Part shown: in pieces, positions 15,531-23,366 of the stretch | Layout: each line of letters opens with the position of its first letter | Numbering within the stretch: position 1 is the stretch's first letter | NCBI RefSeq assembly: GCF_003261575.2 | Contig: NZ_CP036175.1 | Coordinates: forward strand, 2,232,001 to 2,296,000 | Length of the DNA: 64,000 nt | DNA from: Klebsiella huaxiensis | GTDB lineage: Bacteria; Pseudomonadota; Gammaproteobacteria; Enterobacterales; Enterobacteriaceae | Reading direction: 5' to 3' | The notes under the pieces: model-generated | Databases searched by the model: none | The model's input: only the letters and a program-made list of their open reading frames with translations | What the model was told of the DNA's origin: nothing | Made by a program: the position numbers and the translations under genes

Positions 15531-16241
15531 TCACTCCCTGACAGGATCCAGATAACGTATTTTTCGGGTAACATAAAAACCGCCGTCAAGCGTTAACATC
15601 GCACCATTAAAACTGTGAATATGCGGATCGGTTAATAGAGCACAGGTTTTGGCGATCTCTGCTGCATCGGTATATTCCAACAGCGGAATACCATCATCTT
15701 TATGCAACTGTCTTAACAGCTCTACGAACGCTTTTTGCTGCGGATCCTCTTCGCTGAAACCGCGAAATAGGGTGTTGATTTTTATGCCATAATGCACCAG
15801 TTCCTGAATGCCGGAACGGCAGGTATTCATCAGCGCCAACTGGCTGGCGGCACCATAAGAGTAATGCTCTGTCGGCACCAGTGCGGCGATGTGCGCTAGC
15901 GTAACGACGCGTCCCTGAACCCCCTGTTGTACCATTTTTTTACAGGCGCTTTGTACCCACCATAGTCCGCGCTCCAGATCGTCATTCATCGTGGCCGCAA
16001 TAATATTATCATCGTCGTCCAGCATTGAGCCACGAAGCGGCGGCGGTGAAATATAAATAAAAGCGTTTAGCTTTCGCTCGCCAACAATAAGGGTGTCGAT
16101 AGCCTGATTTATTTTTGCATATTCGGTTTGCTGGCTAAAATAAACTTCCCAGCCCTGCTGTAAATACTGATTTTCCAGCGTGGACAGTAGTTTGGGTTCG
16201 GCCTGGCCGCCGGCAATCAGAATCGTATTTTTGTGTTCCAT
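15531..16241 (-). CDS. SDR-fold protein lacking the catalytic Tyr-Lys pair
   Basis: 236-residue protein recognisable as a short-chain dehydrogenase fold by overall layout and by the C-terminal FNGAMLTLDGGFYV, the usual SDR ending. Key motifs are missing. The N-terminal Gly-rich loop is IAGGQAEPKLL rather than TGxxxGxG, NNAG is replaced by YISPPP, and the YxxxK site reads HYSYGAASQ, with neither tyrosine followed by lysine at +4. It is therefore unlikely to be an ordinary dehydrogenase. It follows a fully canonical SDR gene by 14 bases, so it may be a structural partner, or a degenerate duplicate. AGGAG lies seven bases before the chosen ATG; an ATG six bases upstream is too close to it. Confidence 0.8.
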   Translation of the reverse strand: MEHKNTILIAGGQAEPKLLSTLENQYLQQGWEVYFSQQTEYAKINQAIDTLIVGERKLNAFIYISPPPLRGSMLDDDDNIIAATMNDDLERGLWWVQSACKKMVQQGVQGRVVTLAHIAALVPTEHYSYGAASQLALMNTCRSGIQELVHYGIKINTLFRGFSEEDPQQKAFVELLRQLHKDDGIPLLEYTDAAEIAKTCALLTDPHIHSFNGAMLTLDGGFYVTRKIRYLDPVRE

Positions 16242-16255
16242 CGTCATTCTCCTGA

Positions 16256-17029
16256 TTAAATACAGCGGATATGCTGGCCGCCATCAATTTTAATGAAGTC
16301 ACCGGTAATAACTGCGCCTTTGTCCCCGGCTAAATACACGGCAGCAGCGCCAAGCTCTTCAATGGTTGCCGGCTGACCAACAGGAATGGTCGCCAGCAGC
16401 TTCTTCCGCCCCTCATCCGTAGCCAGTTCGGGTTTAGGATCGTTGATATTGGTATCGACAAACCCCGGCCAAAGCTGGTTTACGGTAATGCCGTAGCGTG
16501 CGAGTTCGAAGGCCATCGACTGGCTCATCTGATCGATAGCGGCTTTGGTGGCGGCGTAGACCCCCATCAGCGCCATTGGGCGGCGCGCGTGACCTGAGGC
16601 AACGTTGATGATGCGTCCATGGATCCCTTTTTTCACCATCATGCGGGCGGCGTGGCGAGCGCAGTCGTAGGTTCCTTTTATATTGATGTTCACCGCATGG
16701 TCAAAGGCCGGTTTACTGATTTCGAGGAAGGGTTCCCAGACGCATACGCCGGCGTTGTTAACCAGAATATCGAGGCGTCCAAAGTGGGTATCTATATCAT
16801 TAAACATCTGGCGAACTTGTTCAGGATGGGAGATATCGGCCTGGACCAGCAGGGCGCGCCTTCCGAGTCCGCGGATAATACCAGCAACCTGTTCTGCTTC
16901 CTCCGGGTTGACAACGTAATTGATGACGATATCCGCGCCTGCTTCAGCAAGCGCGCAGGCAATGCCTTTGCCGATCCCTTTCATGTTTCCCGCACCCGTC
17001 ACCAGTGCGACCTGGTTATGTAGACTCAC
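16256..17029 (-). CDS. Short-chain dehydrogenase/reductase
   Basis: 257-residue classical SDR. VTGAGNMKGIGKGIACALAEAG (residues 10-31) binds the nicotinamide cofactor, NNAG marks strand 4, and the active site is a serine (ASGHA) with YAATK. The C-terminus ITGDFIKIDGGQHI is standard. The gene begins with GTG, with AGGAG about eight bases before it. It is first in operon B, divergent from the second GntR regulator. Oxidation of a sugar or sugar alcohol, or reduction of a keto sugar acid, fits the operon; the substrate and the NAD/NADP preference are not evident. Confidence 0.88.
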   Translation of the reverse strand: MSLHNQVALVTGAGNMKGIGKGIACALAEAGADIVINYVVNPEEAEQVAGIIRGLGRRALLVQADISHPEQVRQMFNDIDTHFGRLDILVNNAGVCVWEPFLEISKPAFDHAVNINIKGTYDCARHAARMMVKKGIHGRIINVASGHARRPMALMGVYAATKAAIDQMSQSMAFELARYGITVNQLWPGFVDTNINDPKPELATDEGRKKLLATIPVGQPATIEELGAAAVYLAGDKGAVITGDFIKIDGGQHIRCI

Positions 17030-17102
17030 GACTTTCTCCTTTTAGTGTGCAACACATGATGAGCAGTATCCTGCATTGACGATATCTTAGTCACTTAATC
17101 AA

Positions 17103-17120
17103 CAACTGATATATTAGTTG
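17103..17120. promoter_or_regulatory. Operator candidate for the operon B GntR regulator
   Basis: CAACTGATA-TATTAGTTG is an 18-base palindrome with a single mismatch, about 75 bases upstream of the first SDR gene and about 165 before the regulator gene. Being the best symmetric site in the divergent region, it is the likely target of the adjacent GntR protein. Confidence 0.55.
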
Positions 17121-17172
17121 CTTATTAGATTTGCACTTCATGAAAAAAACATCCATCATCTGTTGGGTTAAA

Positions 17173-17188
17173 TACGATGCTGATCACA
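17173..17188 (-). promoter_or_regulatory. Weak CRP-like site between operon B and its regulator
   Basis: On the minus strand TGTGA-TCAGCA-TCGTA keeps 8 of 10 consensus bases. It lies upstream of the palindrome on the operon B side, mirroring the CRP-plus-operator order seen for operon A. Confidence 0.4.
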
Positions 17189-17283
17189 AATTTTGTCGTA
17201 ACTGTTTAATTAACTGAGAATTTTTGATTTTCATTTTTGCTGCGTTGGGCGGATAATGCTGCAATTCAGCAGGGAGAACGCTA

Positions 17284-17934
17284 ATGAATCCACCCGTCAA
17301 TAAAATGAATCAGGCTTATGAAGCCATTGAAAGCATGATTATTTTTCAGGATCTTGCGCCGGGTTCGATGGTGTCTGAAGCACAGCTCATGGAGCTGACC
17401 GGCTTTGGCCGTAGTCCGGTAAGGGAAGCGTTACAACGTCTGGCTAATGACAGACTTGTGGAGATCTACCCCTATAAGGGCGTGTTTATTCCGACGATCT
17501 CCGTTGAGGTACAGCTCAAGGTTCTGGAGCTACGCCGCTGTGTAGGCGAGTTCGCTGTGCGTCTTGCGACCCGGCGCGGCACGCACCAGCAGAAGAAAGA
17601 GATGCTGCTGCTGGCGGAATCTTTTGAAGCGATTAGCGATATTTCGCATATGCGTCAGTTTGGCGCGCTATTAAAGCAAACCTATGCCCTGATTGGTCTT
17701 GCGGCAGAAAATGAATATTTACAGCCATGTCTTTCACCGTTACAGGGCCTTTCCAGCCGTTTTTGGTTTGCGCAGCTTAGCGCCAGTAACCAGCAGGAGC
17801 TGGTAAAAGCCTCACAGCTAAATGCCACCATGCTGCGTAATATCTGTCATGGCGACGAAGAGCTGGCGGCTAGCGCGTCGAAAAACGTCAACGATTACTT
17901 CACTGAGTTTACCTATAAGTCTCTAAGCCGCTGA
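17284..17934 (+). CDS. GntR-family transcriptional regulator, FCD subgroup (operon B)
   Basis: 216-residue regulator. The winged helix occupies about residues 8-70 (PGSMVSEAQLMELTGFGRSPVREALQRLANDRLVEIYPYKGVFIP) and is followed by a helical FCD-type effector domain beginning at LELRRCVGEFAVRLA. GGGAG lies eight bases before the ATG. It is transcribed away from operon B, which it probably represses. It differs clearly from the operon A regulator, so the two operons respond to different signals. The next gene on the same strand is vsr, only 19 bases after its stop, with no terminator visible between them, so vsr may now be read from this regulator's promoter. Confidence 0.9.
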   Translation: MNPPVNKMNQAYEAIESMIIFQDLAPGSMVSEAQLMELTGFGRSPVREALQRLANDRLVEIYPYKGVFIPTISVEVQLKVLELRRCVGEFAVRLATRRGTHQQKKEMLLLAESFEAISDISHMRQFGALLKQTYALIGLAAENEYLQPCLSPLQGLSSRFWFAQLSASNQQELVKASQLNATMLRNICHGDEELAASASKNVNDYFTEFTYKSLSR

Positions 17935-17953
17935 TTAAAATGCGAGATTAACC

Positions 17954-18448
17954 ATGGCCGACGTCCACGATAAAGCTACCCGCAGCAAAAATATGCGCGC
18001 GATCGGCACCCGCGATACGGCAATTGAAAAACGGCTGGCGGGGCTGCTGGCCCACTCTGGGTTTACCTTTACTGTACAGGACGCCACGCTGCCCGGACGC
18101 CCGGACTTTGTGATGGCGGACTATCAGTGCGTTATCTTTACCCACGGCTGTTTTTGGCATCATCATAATTGTTATCTGTTTAAAGTCCCCGGTACGAGAA
18201 CTGAATTCTGGCTGGATAAGATAGCTAAAAACGTCGCGCGCGATTGCCGGGATATCGGGCTGCTGGTAGAGCAGGGATGGCGGGTGCTGGTTGTCTGGGA
18301 GTGTGCGCTGCGCGGGAGAAAGAAACTTAGCGATGAAGCGCTAGGTGAGCGCCTGGAAGAGTGGATCTGCGGCGGAGGGGACTGCGCGCAGATCGATACT
18401 CAGGGCATGGGTTTGCTGGACGTTACTTCTCGGCCTGACAAGATGTGA
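17954..18448 (+). CDS. vsr: Very-short-patch mismatch repair endonuclease
   Basis: 164-residue Vsr nicks 5' of the T in T:G mismatches created by deamination of Dcm-methylated cytosine. E. coli active-site residues occur at the same numbers: E25, D51 (GRPDF), H64, H69, and the zinc set C66, H71, C73 and C117 (GCFWHHHNC, WECALRG). The C-terminus is about eight residues longer than in E. coli. Out of frame, bases 17953-17973 still read H-G-R-R-P-R-stop, equivalent to the last residues of E. coli Dcm, as expected of a once-overlapping pair. It overlaps the convergent yedA end by 26 bases. It is separated from dcm by the two sugar-acid operons. Confidence 0.96.
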   Translation: MADVHDKATRSKNMRAIGTRDTAIEKRLAGLLAHSGFTFTVQDATLPGRPDFVMADYQCVIFTHGCFWHHHNCYLFKVPGTRTEFWLDKIAKNVARDCRDIGLLVEQGWRVLVVWECALRGRKKLSDEALGERLEEWICGGGDCAQIDTQGMGLLDVTSRPDKM

Positions 18449-19334
18449 TTTCTCTGCGCGCCGGGAACAGGTACTTACCGAGCGTCACCAGAACGACCGC
18501 AAAGATGATAATCCCCAGCGCCAGCCACTCTATGGGGGATAAACTTTCTCCGGCAAAACCGGTGCCGAGCAGTACGGCGACAACCGGGTTTACGTAAGCA
18601 TAGCTGGTCGCAACAGCGGGAGTGACGTTGCGAATCAAATACATATAGGCGTTGATGGCGATAAGTGAACCGAAGATAGCCAGATAGGCGACGGCAAAAA
18701 TACCGGACCAGGATGGCATTTGGGTTAATTTTTCCCCGGTCAGCGTGGAAGCTATCATTAGCACGATCCCTGCGGCCAGCATCTCTATGGCGCCCGCCAT
18801 CATCCCCGTCGGTAGCTCGATTCGCGAGCCGTAGACGGAGCCAAAGGCCCAGCTCATGGAACCGATAAGAATCAGCAGCGCTCCCCAGGGGTTACCATTC
18901 AGGTTGCCACCGCTATTGAGCAGCACGATGCCCGCCAGGCCAATGGCAATACCTAACCACTCAAGCTTGCGAGTCGCAATCCCAAAAAAGCGGCTAAAAC
19001 ATAGCGTGAATAGCGGTACCGTCGCCACCATCACCGCTGCAATCCCGGATGGTACGTGCTGGTGCTCGGCGAGGGTGACAAAGCCGTTACCGACGGCCAG
19101 CAGTAAAATACCAATCAGCGCCGCGTTGAGTAGCGGCTTTCGCGCCGGGAGCTTATGCCCGGTTGCCAGCAGCCAGACAATCAGCACTGCGCCAGCAGAA
19201 AGAAAACGCACGCCCGCCATCATTAATGGTGGCCAGCTGGCGACGCCAACGGCGATGGCAAAATAGGTGGAGCCCCAAATGATATACAGCGCAAACAACG
19301 CCCCGATGAGCGGTAACAGCTGACGGGTAGACAT
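18423..19334 (-). CDS. yedA: EamA/DMT-superfamily transporter YedA
   Basis: 303-residue inner-membrane protein with ten predicted helices in two EamA repeats (about residues 10-140 and 150-285). IIWGSTYFAI in helix 1 is the family signature. It matches E. coli YedA in length and position next to vsr. The family exports amino acids or metabolites; the YedA substrate is unknown. Its 3' end overlaps vsr tail to tail. Confidence 0.92.
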   Translation of the reverse strand: MSTRQLLPLIGALFALYIIWGSTYFAIAVGVASWPPLMMAGVRFLSAGAVLIVWLLATGHKLPARKPLLNAALIGILLLAVGNGFVTLAEHQHVPSGIAAVMVATVPLFTLCFSRFFGIATRKLEWLGIAIGLAGIVLLNSGGNLNGNPWGALLILIGSMSWAFGSVYGSRIELPTGMMAGAIEMLAAGIVLMIASTLTGEKLTQMPSWSGIFAVAYLAIFGSLIAINAYMYLIRNVTPAVATSYAYVNPVVAVLLGTGFAGESLSPIEWLALGIIIFAVVLVTLGKYLFPARREITSCQAEK

Positions 19335-19517
19335 ACTTCCTCACGACGGTGCAGAGATAGAAAGGGGACGTATAGTAAACGTGAAAACTATCGTGCTGGC
19401 GAGCGCTTTAATTCTCCCGCAATGGTTAAATTTATGTTGACTATGGACACCTGTGGGCGAAAAAGCACTTTTGCTTCATACTTCAGGAGAAATAACCATA
19501 AATGAAGGAATGCAATT

Positions 19518-20429
19518 TTGGCAGGAAGTAGTCTTTTAACCTTATTGGATGATATTGCCACTCTCCTTGACGATATTTCGGTCATGGGAAAACTGGCGGC
19601 GAAGAAAACGGCAGGCGTATTGGGCGATGATTTATCGCTTAACGCTCAACAGGTTACCGGAGTACGGGCCAATCGCGAGCTGCCGGTCGTTTGGGGCGTA
19701 GCGAAAGGCTCATTTATCAATAAAGTGATTCTGGTACCGCTGGCGTTATTAATCAGCGCATTTATTCCTTGGGCCATTACGCCGTTACTCATGTTGGGCG
19801 GCGCGTTTCTATGCTTTGAAGGCGTTGAGAAAGTGCTGCATACCTTGCAGGCGCGTAAACACAAAGAGGATCCTCAAGTTCGTCAGCAGCGGCTAGAGGC
19901 GCTGGCCAATCAGGACCCAATGGCTTTCGAGCGCGATAAGGTCAAAGGGGCGATCCGCACCGACTTTATTTTGTCCGCTGAAATTGTCGCCATCACGCTC
20001 GGGATCGTTGCCGAAGCGCCGTTGTTAAATCAGATTCTCATCCTGTCTGGTATCGCTCTGCTGGTGACCGTGGGCGTGTATGGACTGGTGGGGGTTATTG
20101 TTAAGCTCGATGATATGGGTTACTGGCTGGTGGAGAAAACCAGTACGTTGGCACAGTGGTTGGGTAAAGCCCTGCTGGCTATTGCACCGCGCCTGATGAA
20201 AACCCTTTCTGTAGTAGGGACGCTGGCAATGTTTCTGGTTGGCGGCGGTATTGTCGTTCACGGCATTGCGCCGTTGCATCATGCTATTGAAGAGTTTTCC
20301 CATGGGCAGAATAGTATGATTGCCTCGCTGCTGCCAACGGTGGCGAATCTGGTGCTGGGATTTATTATTGGCGCCATTGTGCTGGCCGGAGTGAAAGCCA
20401 TTGGCAGTCTTCGTCGTCCGGTTGAGTAA
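19518..20429 (+). CDS. yedI: DUF808 inner-membrane protein YedI
   Basis: 303-residue membrane protein nearly identical to E. coli YedI in its first 110 residues (MAGSSLLTLLDDIATLLDDISVMGKLAAKK). Several hydrophobic helices occur around 75-100, 150-190 and 220-290. The start is TTG with AAGGA eight bases upstream; no nearer ATG preserves the conserved N-terminus. Function is unknown. It is divergent from yedA with about 180 bases between them. Confidence 0.92.
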   Translation: MAGSSLLTLLDDIATLLDDISVMGKLAAKKTAGVLGDDLSLNAQQVTGVRANRELPVVWGVAKGSFINKVILVPLALLISAFIPWAITPLLMLGGAFLCFEGVEKVLHTLQARKHKEDPQVRQQRLEALANQDPMAFERDKVKGAIRTDFILSAEIVAITLGIVAEAPLLNQILILSGIALLVTVGVYGLVGVIVKLDDMGYWLVEKTSTLAQWLGKALLAIAPRLMKTLSVVGTLAMFLVGGGIVVHGIAPLHHAIEEFSHGQNSMIASLLPTVANLVLGFIIGAIVLAGVKAIGSLRRPVE

Positions 20430-20504
20430 ATGTGCTCCCGCCCAGGCAAAGTGGTTCAGCTTCGTCTAAGGTAAGTTTGTTTCTTCCTGATACCGGAGGC
20501 AAAA

Positions 20505-20684
20505 ATGGTCTTGTTGGTCAGTGATGAAGTAAGGCGGAAAAATGGTGGCCCACGCATGGTCGTTACCGGGTTCGCCAGCGGTATGGTTGAGTGTCGTTGG
20601 TATGACGGTCATGGTGTTAAGCGCGAAGCATTTCGCGAGGATGAATTAATCCGCGGAGGGGGAGGGAAGCCGAATCATTCCTGA
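20505..20684 (+). CDS. yodC: Small DUF2158 protein YodC
   Basis: 59-residue protein with the YodC pattern GGPRMVVTG..SGMVECRWYDG.GVKREAF...EL. A GGAGG site lies six bases before the ATG. It is followed directly by a strong terminator and precedes dgcQ as in E. coli. Function is unknown; the fold is expected to be a small beta barrel. Confidence 0.93.
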   Translation: MVLLVSDEVRRKNGGPRMVVTGFASGMVECRWYDGHGVKREAFREDELIRGGGGKPNHS

Positions 20685-20693
20685 ACCTGATAA

Positions 20694-20720
20694 GCGCCCG
20701 GCATGAGTCGGGCGTTTTTT
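20694..20720 (+). terminator. Terminator after yodC
   Basis: CGCCCG, an 8-base loop, CGGGCG and TTTTTT form a typical intrinsic terminator ten bases after the yodC stop, separating it from dgcQ. Confidence 0.9.
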
Positions 20721-20791
20721 ATATGATTGAGTACCTGACTAATATGGGACGTTGATGACCTTTGCTTCTTTGACCGTGCTGCGAGAGAACG

Positions 20792-22459
20792 ATGGATAAG
20801 CCGATGTGGATGAAAAAACTACGCCGTGTGTTAAGCCCCGGATATGTGGTTAATCTCTGCTTTTTTATCGTTTTCTGCTTTTCCACGCTGTTGATATGGC
20901 GTGAGGTCAAGATCCTTGAAGAAGCGTACGTTGCAAATCAGCGTAACAATCTTGAAAACGTCACCCATGAACTGGATGGTCTGCTGCAGTTCAATATCGA
21001 CAGAATGATCTTTTTTCGCAACGGTATGCAGTCGGCGCTGGGAACACCGTTAGATTTTGCGGTGCTGCGAAAGGCCGAGCAGGATTATTTAGAAAAGCGG
21101 CATGAGCCAATATGGTCCGTCGAGATACGTAACCGGCGGACGCTGCCCGTGTATGGTGTAGCCGATGCTTTTGTCGATAGTGACGATCTTCTTTCTCGCG
21201 ATATTCCTTTTTCCGGTAATGAGCTGATGGCGAGCCTTGAGCTCGGGTATTTGTTGCGCCTGGCCAATAACAACCAGGGCCTTACCGAGCGTATGCTGTA
21301 TGTTTCGCGCAGTGGTTTTTTTATCACTACGAAACCGCCGAAGAATTCGACTCAGGCGCTGGGGCTATATTCACGGGCAATTAGCGCTTCGTGGTTTATT
21401 CAGCAAACGCAGCGTAATAACCCGGCTCGCGGTATTGTCTGGCAAACTTTTTCTGGTGATGAACCGCAGCGCGAAGCTCAGGTGGTGACGGCCTCTATCC
21501 CTCTTGATTATCAACGCTACTGGTTAGGCGTACTGGCGATGGATTTCTCCGTTCGCGAAATGAGGAACTTTCTGGTTAACGCAGTAAAGAATGGCCAGGA
21601 AAGTGAATATCAACTTTATGATAATCGCCTCAATTTAATTGCGTCTTCCGCATCTGATAACGTGTTAACCCTGTTATCACCGCAGGAGCAAGAACAGCTG
21701 CGAAGTGCTTTTTCCCATGGCAATCAGGGGGGAATTCGTTTATTAACCCGCTATATCAGCTGGGAAAAACTACGTAACTTTGACGGAGTGCTGCTACGTA
21801 TTCACTCGCTTAAAGACGGTGTTCGCGATGATTTTGGTCGCATCACCATTGCTTTGATGCTGATGTGGCTAATGTTCACCCTGATGCTGATGATCTCCTG
21901 GCTGGTTATTCGCCGAATGGTGCGCAATATGAGCGTGTTGCAAACGTCTCTTGAGTGGCGAGCCTGGCATGATGCGCTGACGCGTTTGTTAAACCGCGGT
22001 GCGCTGTTCGAACGCGCTAGCGAGGCGACCACCTTAAGTGAGCGTCTGAAACGCCCTATCGCGGTGATTCAGCTCGATCTGGACTATTTCAAAGGCGTTA
22101 ACGATCGACACGGGCATCAGGCCGGCGATCGCGTATTGTCGCTGGTGGGCAGTACTATCGCGAGTCATATCCGCGAGGGTGACCTTGCTGGTCGGGTTGG
22201 CGGGGAAGAGTTTTGTATTGTGATGCCGAATACGACGCTACATGAAGCAACGGCCATTGCAGAACGGATTCGAGTTCGCATCAATGGCCGCGAGATTTTA
22301 CTGCGAAACAGGACGAGTCTGCGTGTTAGTGCCTCCTTTGGCGTAAGCAGTAGTGACAATTCAAATGAGTTCAACTTTGAAAGCTTGCAGTCGATTGCCG
22401 ATCATCGGTTGTACCTGGCTAAGCAAAATGGGCGTAATCAGGTCTGTGCTGAAGGATAA
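20792..22459 (+). CDS. dgcQ: Diguanylate cyclase DgcQ
   Basis: 555-residue inner-membrane enzyme that makes cyclic di-GMP. One helix near residues 17-38 and another near 350-375 flank a large periplasmic sensor domain; the GGDEF domain follows. The active loop is R-V-G-G-E-E-F, and the inhibitory RxxD site (REGD) sits five residues before it, so product feedback should work. QLDLDYFKGVNDRHGH carries the metal and nucleotide contacts. E. coli DgcQ (YedQ) influences cellulose synthesis and motility; without flagella here the output is presumably matrix production. Order yedI-yodC-dgcQ is conserved, but yedP (mpgP) is not found after it. Confidence 0.94.
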   Translation: MDKPMWMKKLRRVLSPGYVVNLCFFIVFCFSTLLIWREVKILEEAYVANQRNNLENVTHELDGLLQFNIDRMIFFRNGMQSALGTPLDFAVLRKAEQDYLEKRHEPIWSVEIRNRRTLPVYGVADAFVDSDDLLSRDIPFSGNELMASLELGYLLRLANNNQGLTERMLYVSRSGFFITTKPPKNSTQALGLYSRAISASWFIQQTQRNNPARGIVWQTFSGDEPQREAQVVTASIPLDYQRYWLGVLAMDFSVREMRNFLVNAVKNGQESEYQLYDNRLNLIASSASDNVLTLLSPQEQEQLRSAFSHGNQGGIRLLTRYISWEKLRNFDGVLLRIHSLKDGVRDDFGRITIALMLMWLMFTLMLMISWLVIRRMVRNMSVLQTSLEWRAWHDALTRLLNRGALFERASEATTLSERLKRPIAVIQLDLDYFKGVNDRHGHQAGDRVLSLVGSTIASHIREGDLAGRVGGEEFCIVMPNTTLHEATAIAERIRVRINGREILLRNRTSLRVSASFGVSSSDNSNEFNFESLQSIADHRLYLAKQNGRNQVCAEG

Positions 22460-22690
22460 GGTTACATTTGTGTGGTGGATGAATGGTTGTTAAGCCATCA
22501 GTGATAGTGACTTTGGTGAGATTTATCTTAAAAAATATTTTCTTATGAACCGCCGTTCGTAGAAGAACGAACCGCACAAGCCCTTGCCTGGTCAGCCTTG
22601 CCAGCGGTGATCGTGATATTAGGGATATTTCTCAATAATTTACTCCATGAATGGCTGTTGTCATGCAAAATAATTGAGGGTAATGTTTGC
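22460..22690. other. dgcQ to dsrA intergenic region
   Basis: In E. coli this interval holds yedP (mpgP). Here it is about 230 bases, ends with the dsrA promoter, and shows no conserved reading frame. CCGCCGTTCGTAG-AAGAACGAA near 22551 forms a modest hairpin that may end the dgcQ transcript. Confidence 0.5.
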
Positions 22691-22779
22691 AACGCATCGG
22701 ATTTCCTGGTGTAACGAATTTTCAAGTGCTTCTTGCATTAGCAAGTTTCATCCCGACTCCTGCGAGTCGGGATTTTTTT
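22691..22779 (+). ncRNA. dsrA: Hfq-binding small RNA DsrA
   Basis: About 89 bases closely matching E. coli DsrA: it begins AACGCATCGGATTTCCTGGT and goes on with GTAACGAATTTTCAAGTGC, a first hairpin at CTTGCATTAGCAAG, and ends in the perfect-stem terminator TCCCGACTC-CTGC-GAGTCGGGA plus T7. The rpoS- and hns-pairing segment (TTTCCTGGTGTAACGAATT) is kept. A promoter is visible: TTGTCA at 22658, 17-base spacer, TAATGT at 22681. DsrA promotes RpoS translation at low temperature and represses hns. It lies beside yodD, dsrB and rcsA as in E. coli. Confidence 0.96.
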
Positions 22780-22788
22780 CGCCTGGAA

Positions 22789-23004
22789 TTAGCGATTGAT
22801 TTCAGTCACGCTGAAGTCATGAACATCAAGTTCAAAGGCTTCAGCCAACTCGCGCCAGGTGTGATAATCACGACCATCTATGCTTACATGATGCGGATCG
22901 TCCCGCGCTCGCTGTACCTCACTTTCACTGATTTCATTAATCGCTGCCAGCAGGGCGTCAACATCGACACTTTCCCCGCCTTTGCTCTGTTTGGCGGTAT
23001 TCAT
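22789..23004 (-). CDS. yodD: Stress-induced small protein YodD
   Basis: 71-residue acidic cytosolic protein. SVDVDALLAAINEISESEV and the GRDYHTWRELAEAFELD.HDFSV..INR segments match E. coli YodD. It is convergent with dsrA. A sigma-S-like -10 (CTATACTTAA, minus strand at 23046-23037) lies about 35 bases upstream, in keeping with stress induction reported for E. coli yodD. Molecular function is unknown. Confidence 0.93.
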   Translation of the reverse strand: MNTAKQSKGGESVDVDALLAAINEISESEVQRARDDPHHVSIDGRDYHTWRELAEAFELDVHDFSVTEINR

Positions 23005-23036
23005 TCTGGCTACCTCGCTTAACCCGGATACGCTGT

Positions 23037-23046
23037 TTAAGTATAG
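23037..23046 (-). promoter_or_regulatory. Sigma-S-type -10 element for yodD
   Basis: CTATACTTAA on the minus strand matches the sigma-S extended -10 consensus (CTAYACTTAA) exactly and sits at a suitable distance before yodD. Confidence 0.7.
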
Positions 23047-23135
23047 ATGGTTTACAAAAACATCAGTTATGGGGGGGAACGCTGCGCGATCGTCCGTTTT
23101 GTTCTACACTGGCTCAAAAATAGAGGAGATGAGTT

Positions 23136-23324
23136 ATGCAGGTAAACGATCGTGTCACGGTGAAGACCGATGGTGGCCCACGTCGGTCGGGAGTTGTGCT
23201 GGCAATAGAGTCGTTTAGCGAAGGGGTGATGTATCTGGTATCGCTGGAAGACTATCCCCTGGGGATCTGGTTTTTCAACGAGATAGGGCATTCGGACGGC
23301 GTTTTTGTTGAAAAAGAAGATTAA
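23136..23324 (+). CDS. dsrB: Small protein DsrB
   Basis: 62-residue protein nearly identical to E. coli DsrB (VNDRVTVKTDGGPRRSGVVLA, VSLEDYPLGIWFFNE). GGAG precedes the ATG. It is divergent from yodD and convergent with rcsA. E. coli dsrB is growth-phase and RpoS responsive; the protein's function is unknown, though the small beta-rich layout resembles YodC. Confidence 0.94.
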   Translation: MQVNDRVTVKTDGGPRRSGVVLAIESFSEGVMYLVSLEDYPLGIWFFNEIGHSDGVFVEKED

Positions 23325-23366
23325 CGCTCAATCAGGCACACTGGCGGCATCTGCCGCCAGTACTCT

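Noticed and set aside
22543..22725. 60-residue minus-strand frame between dgcQ and dsrA
   Set aside because: It runs through the dsrA promoter and 5' end, has no recognisable family and no ribosome site; I treat it as chance, not as a yedP remnant.
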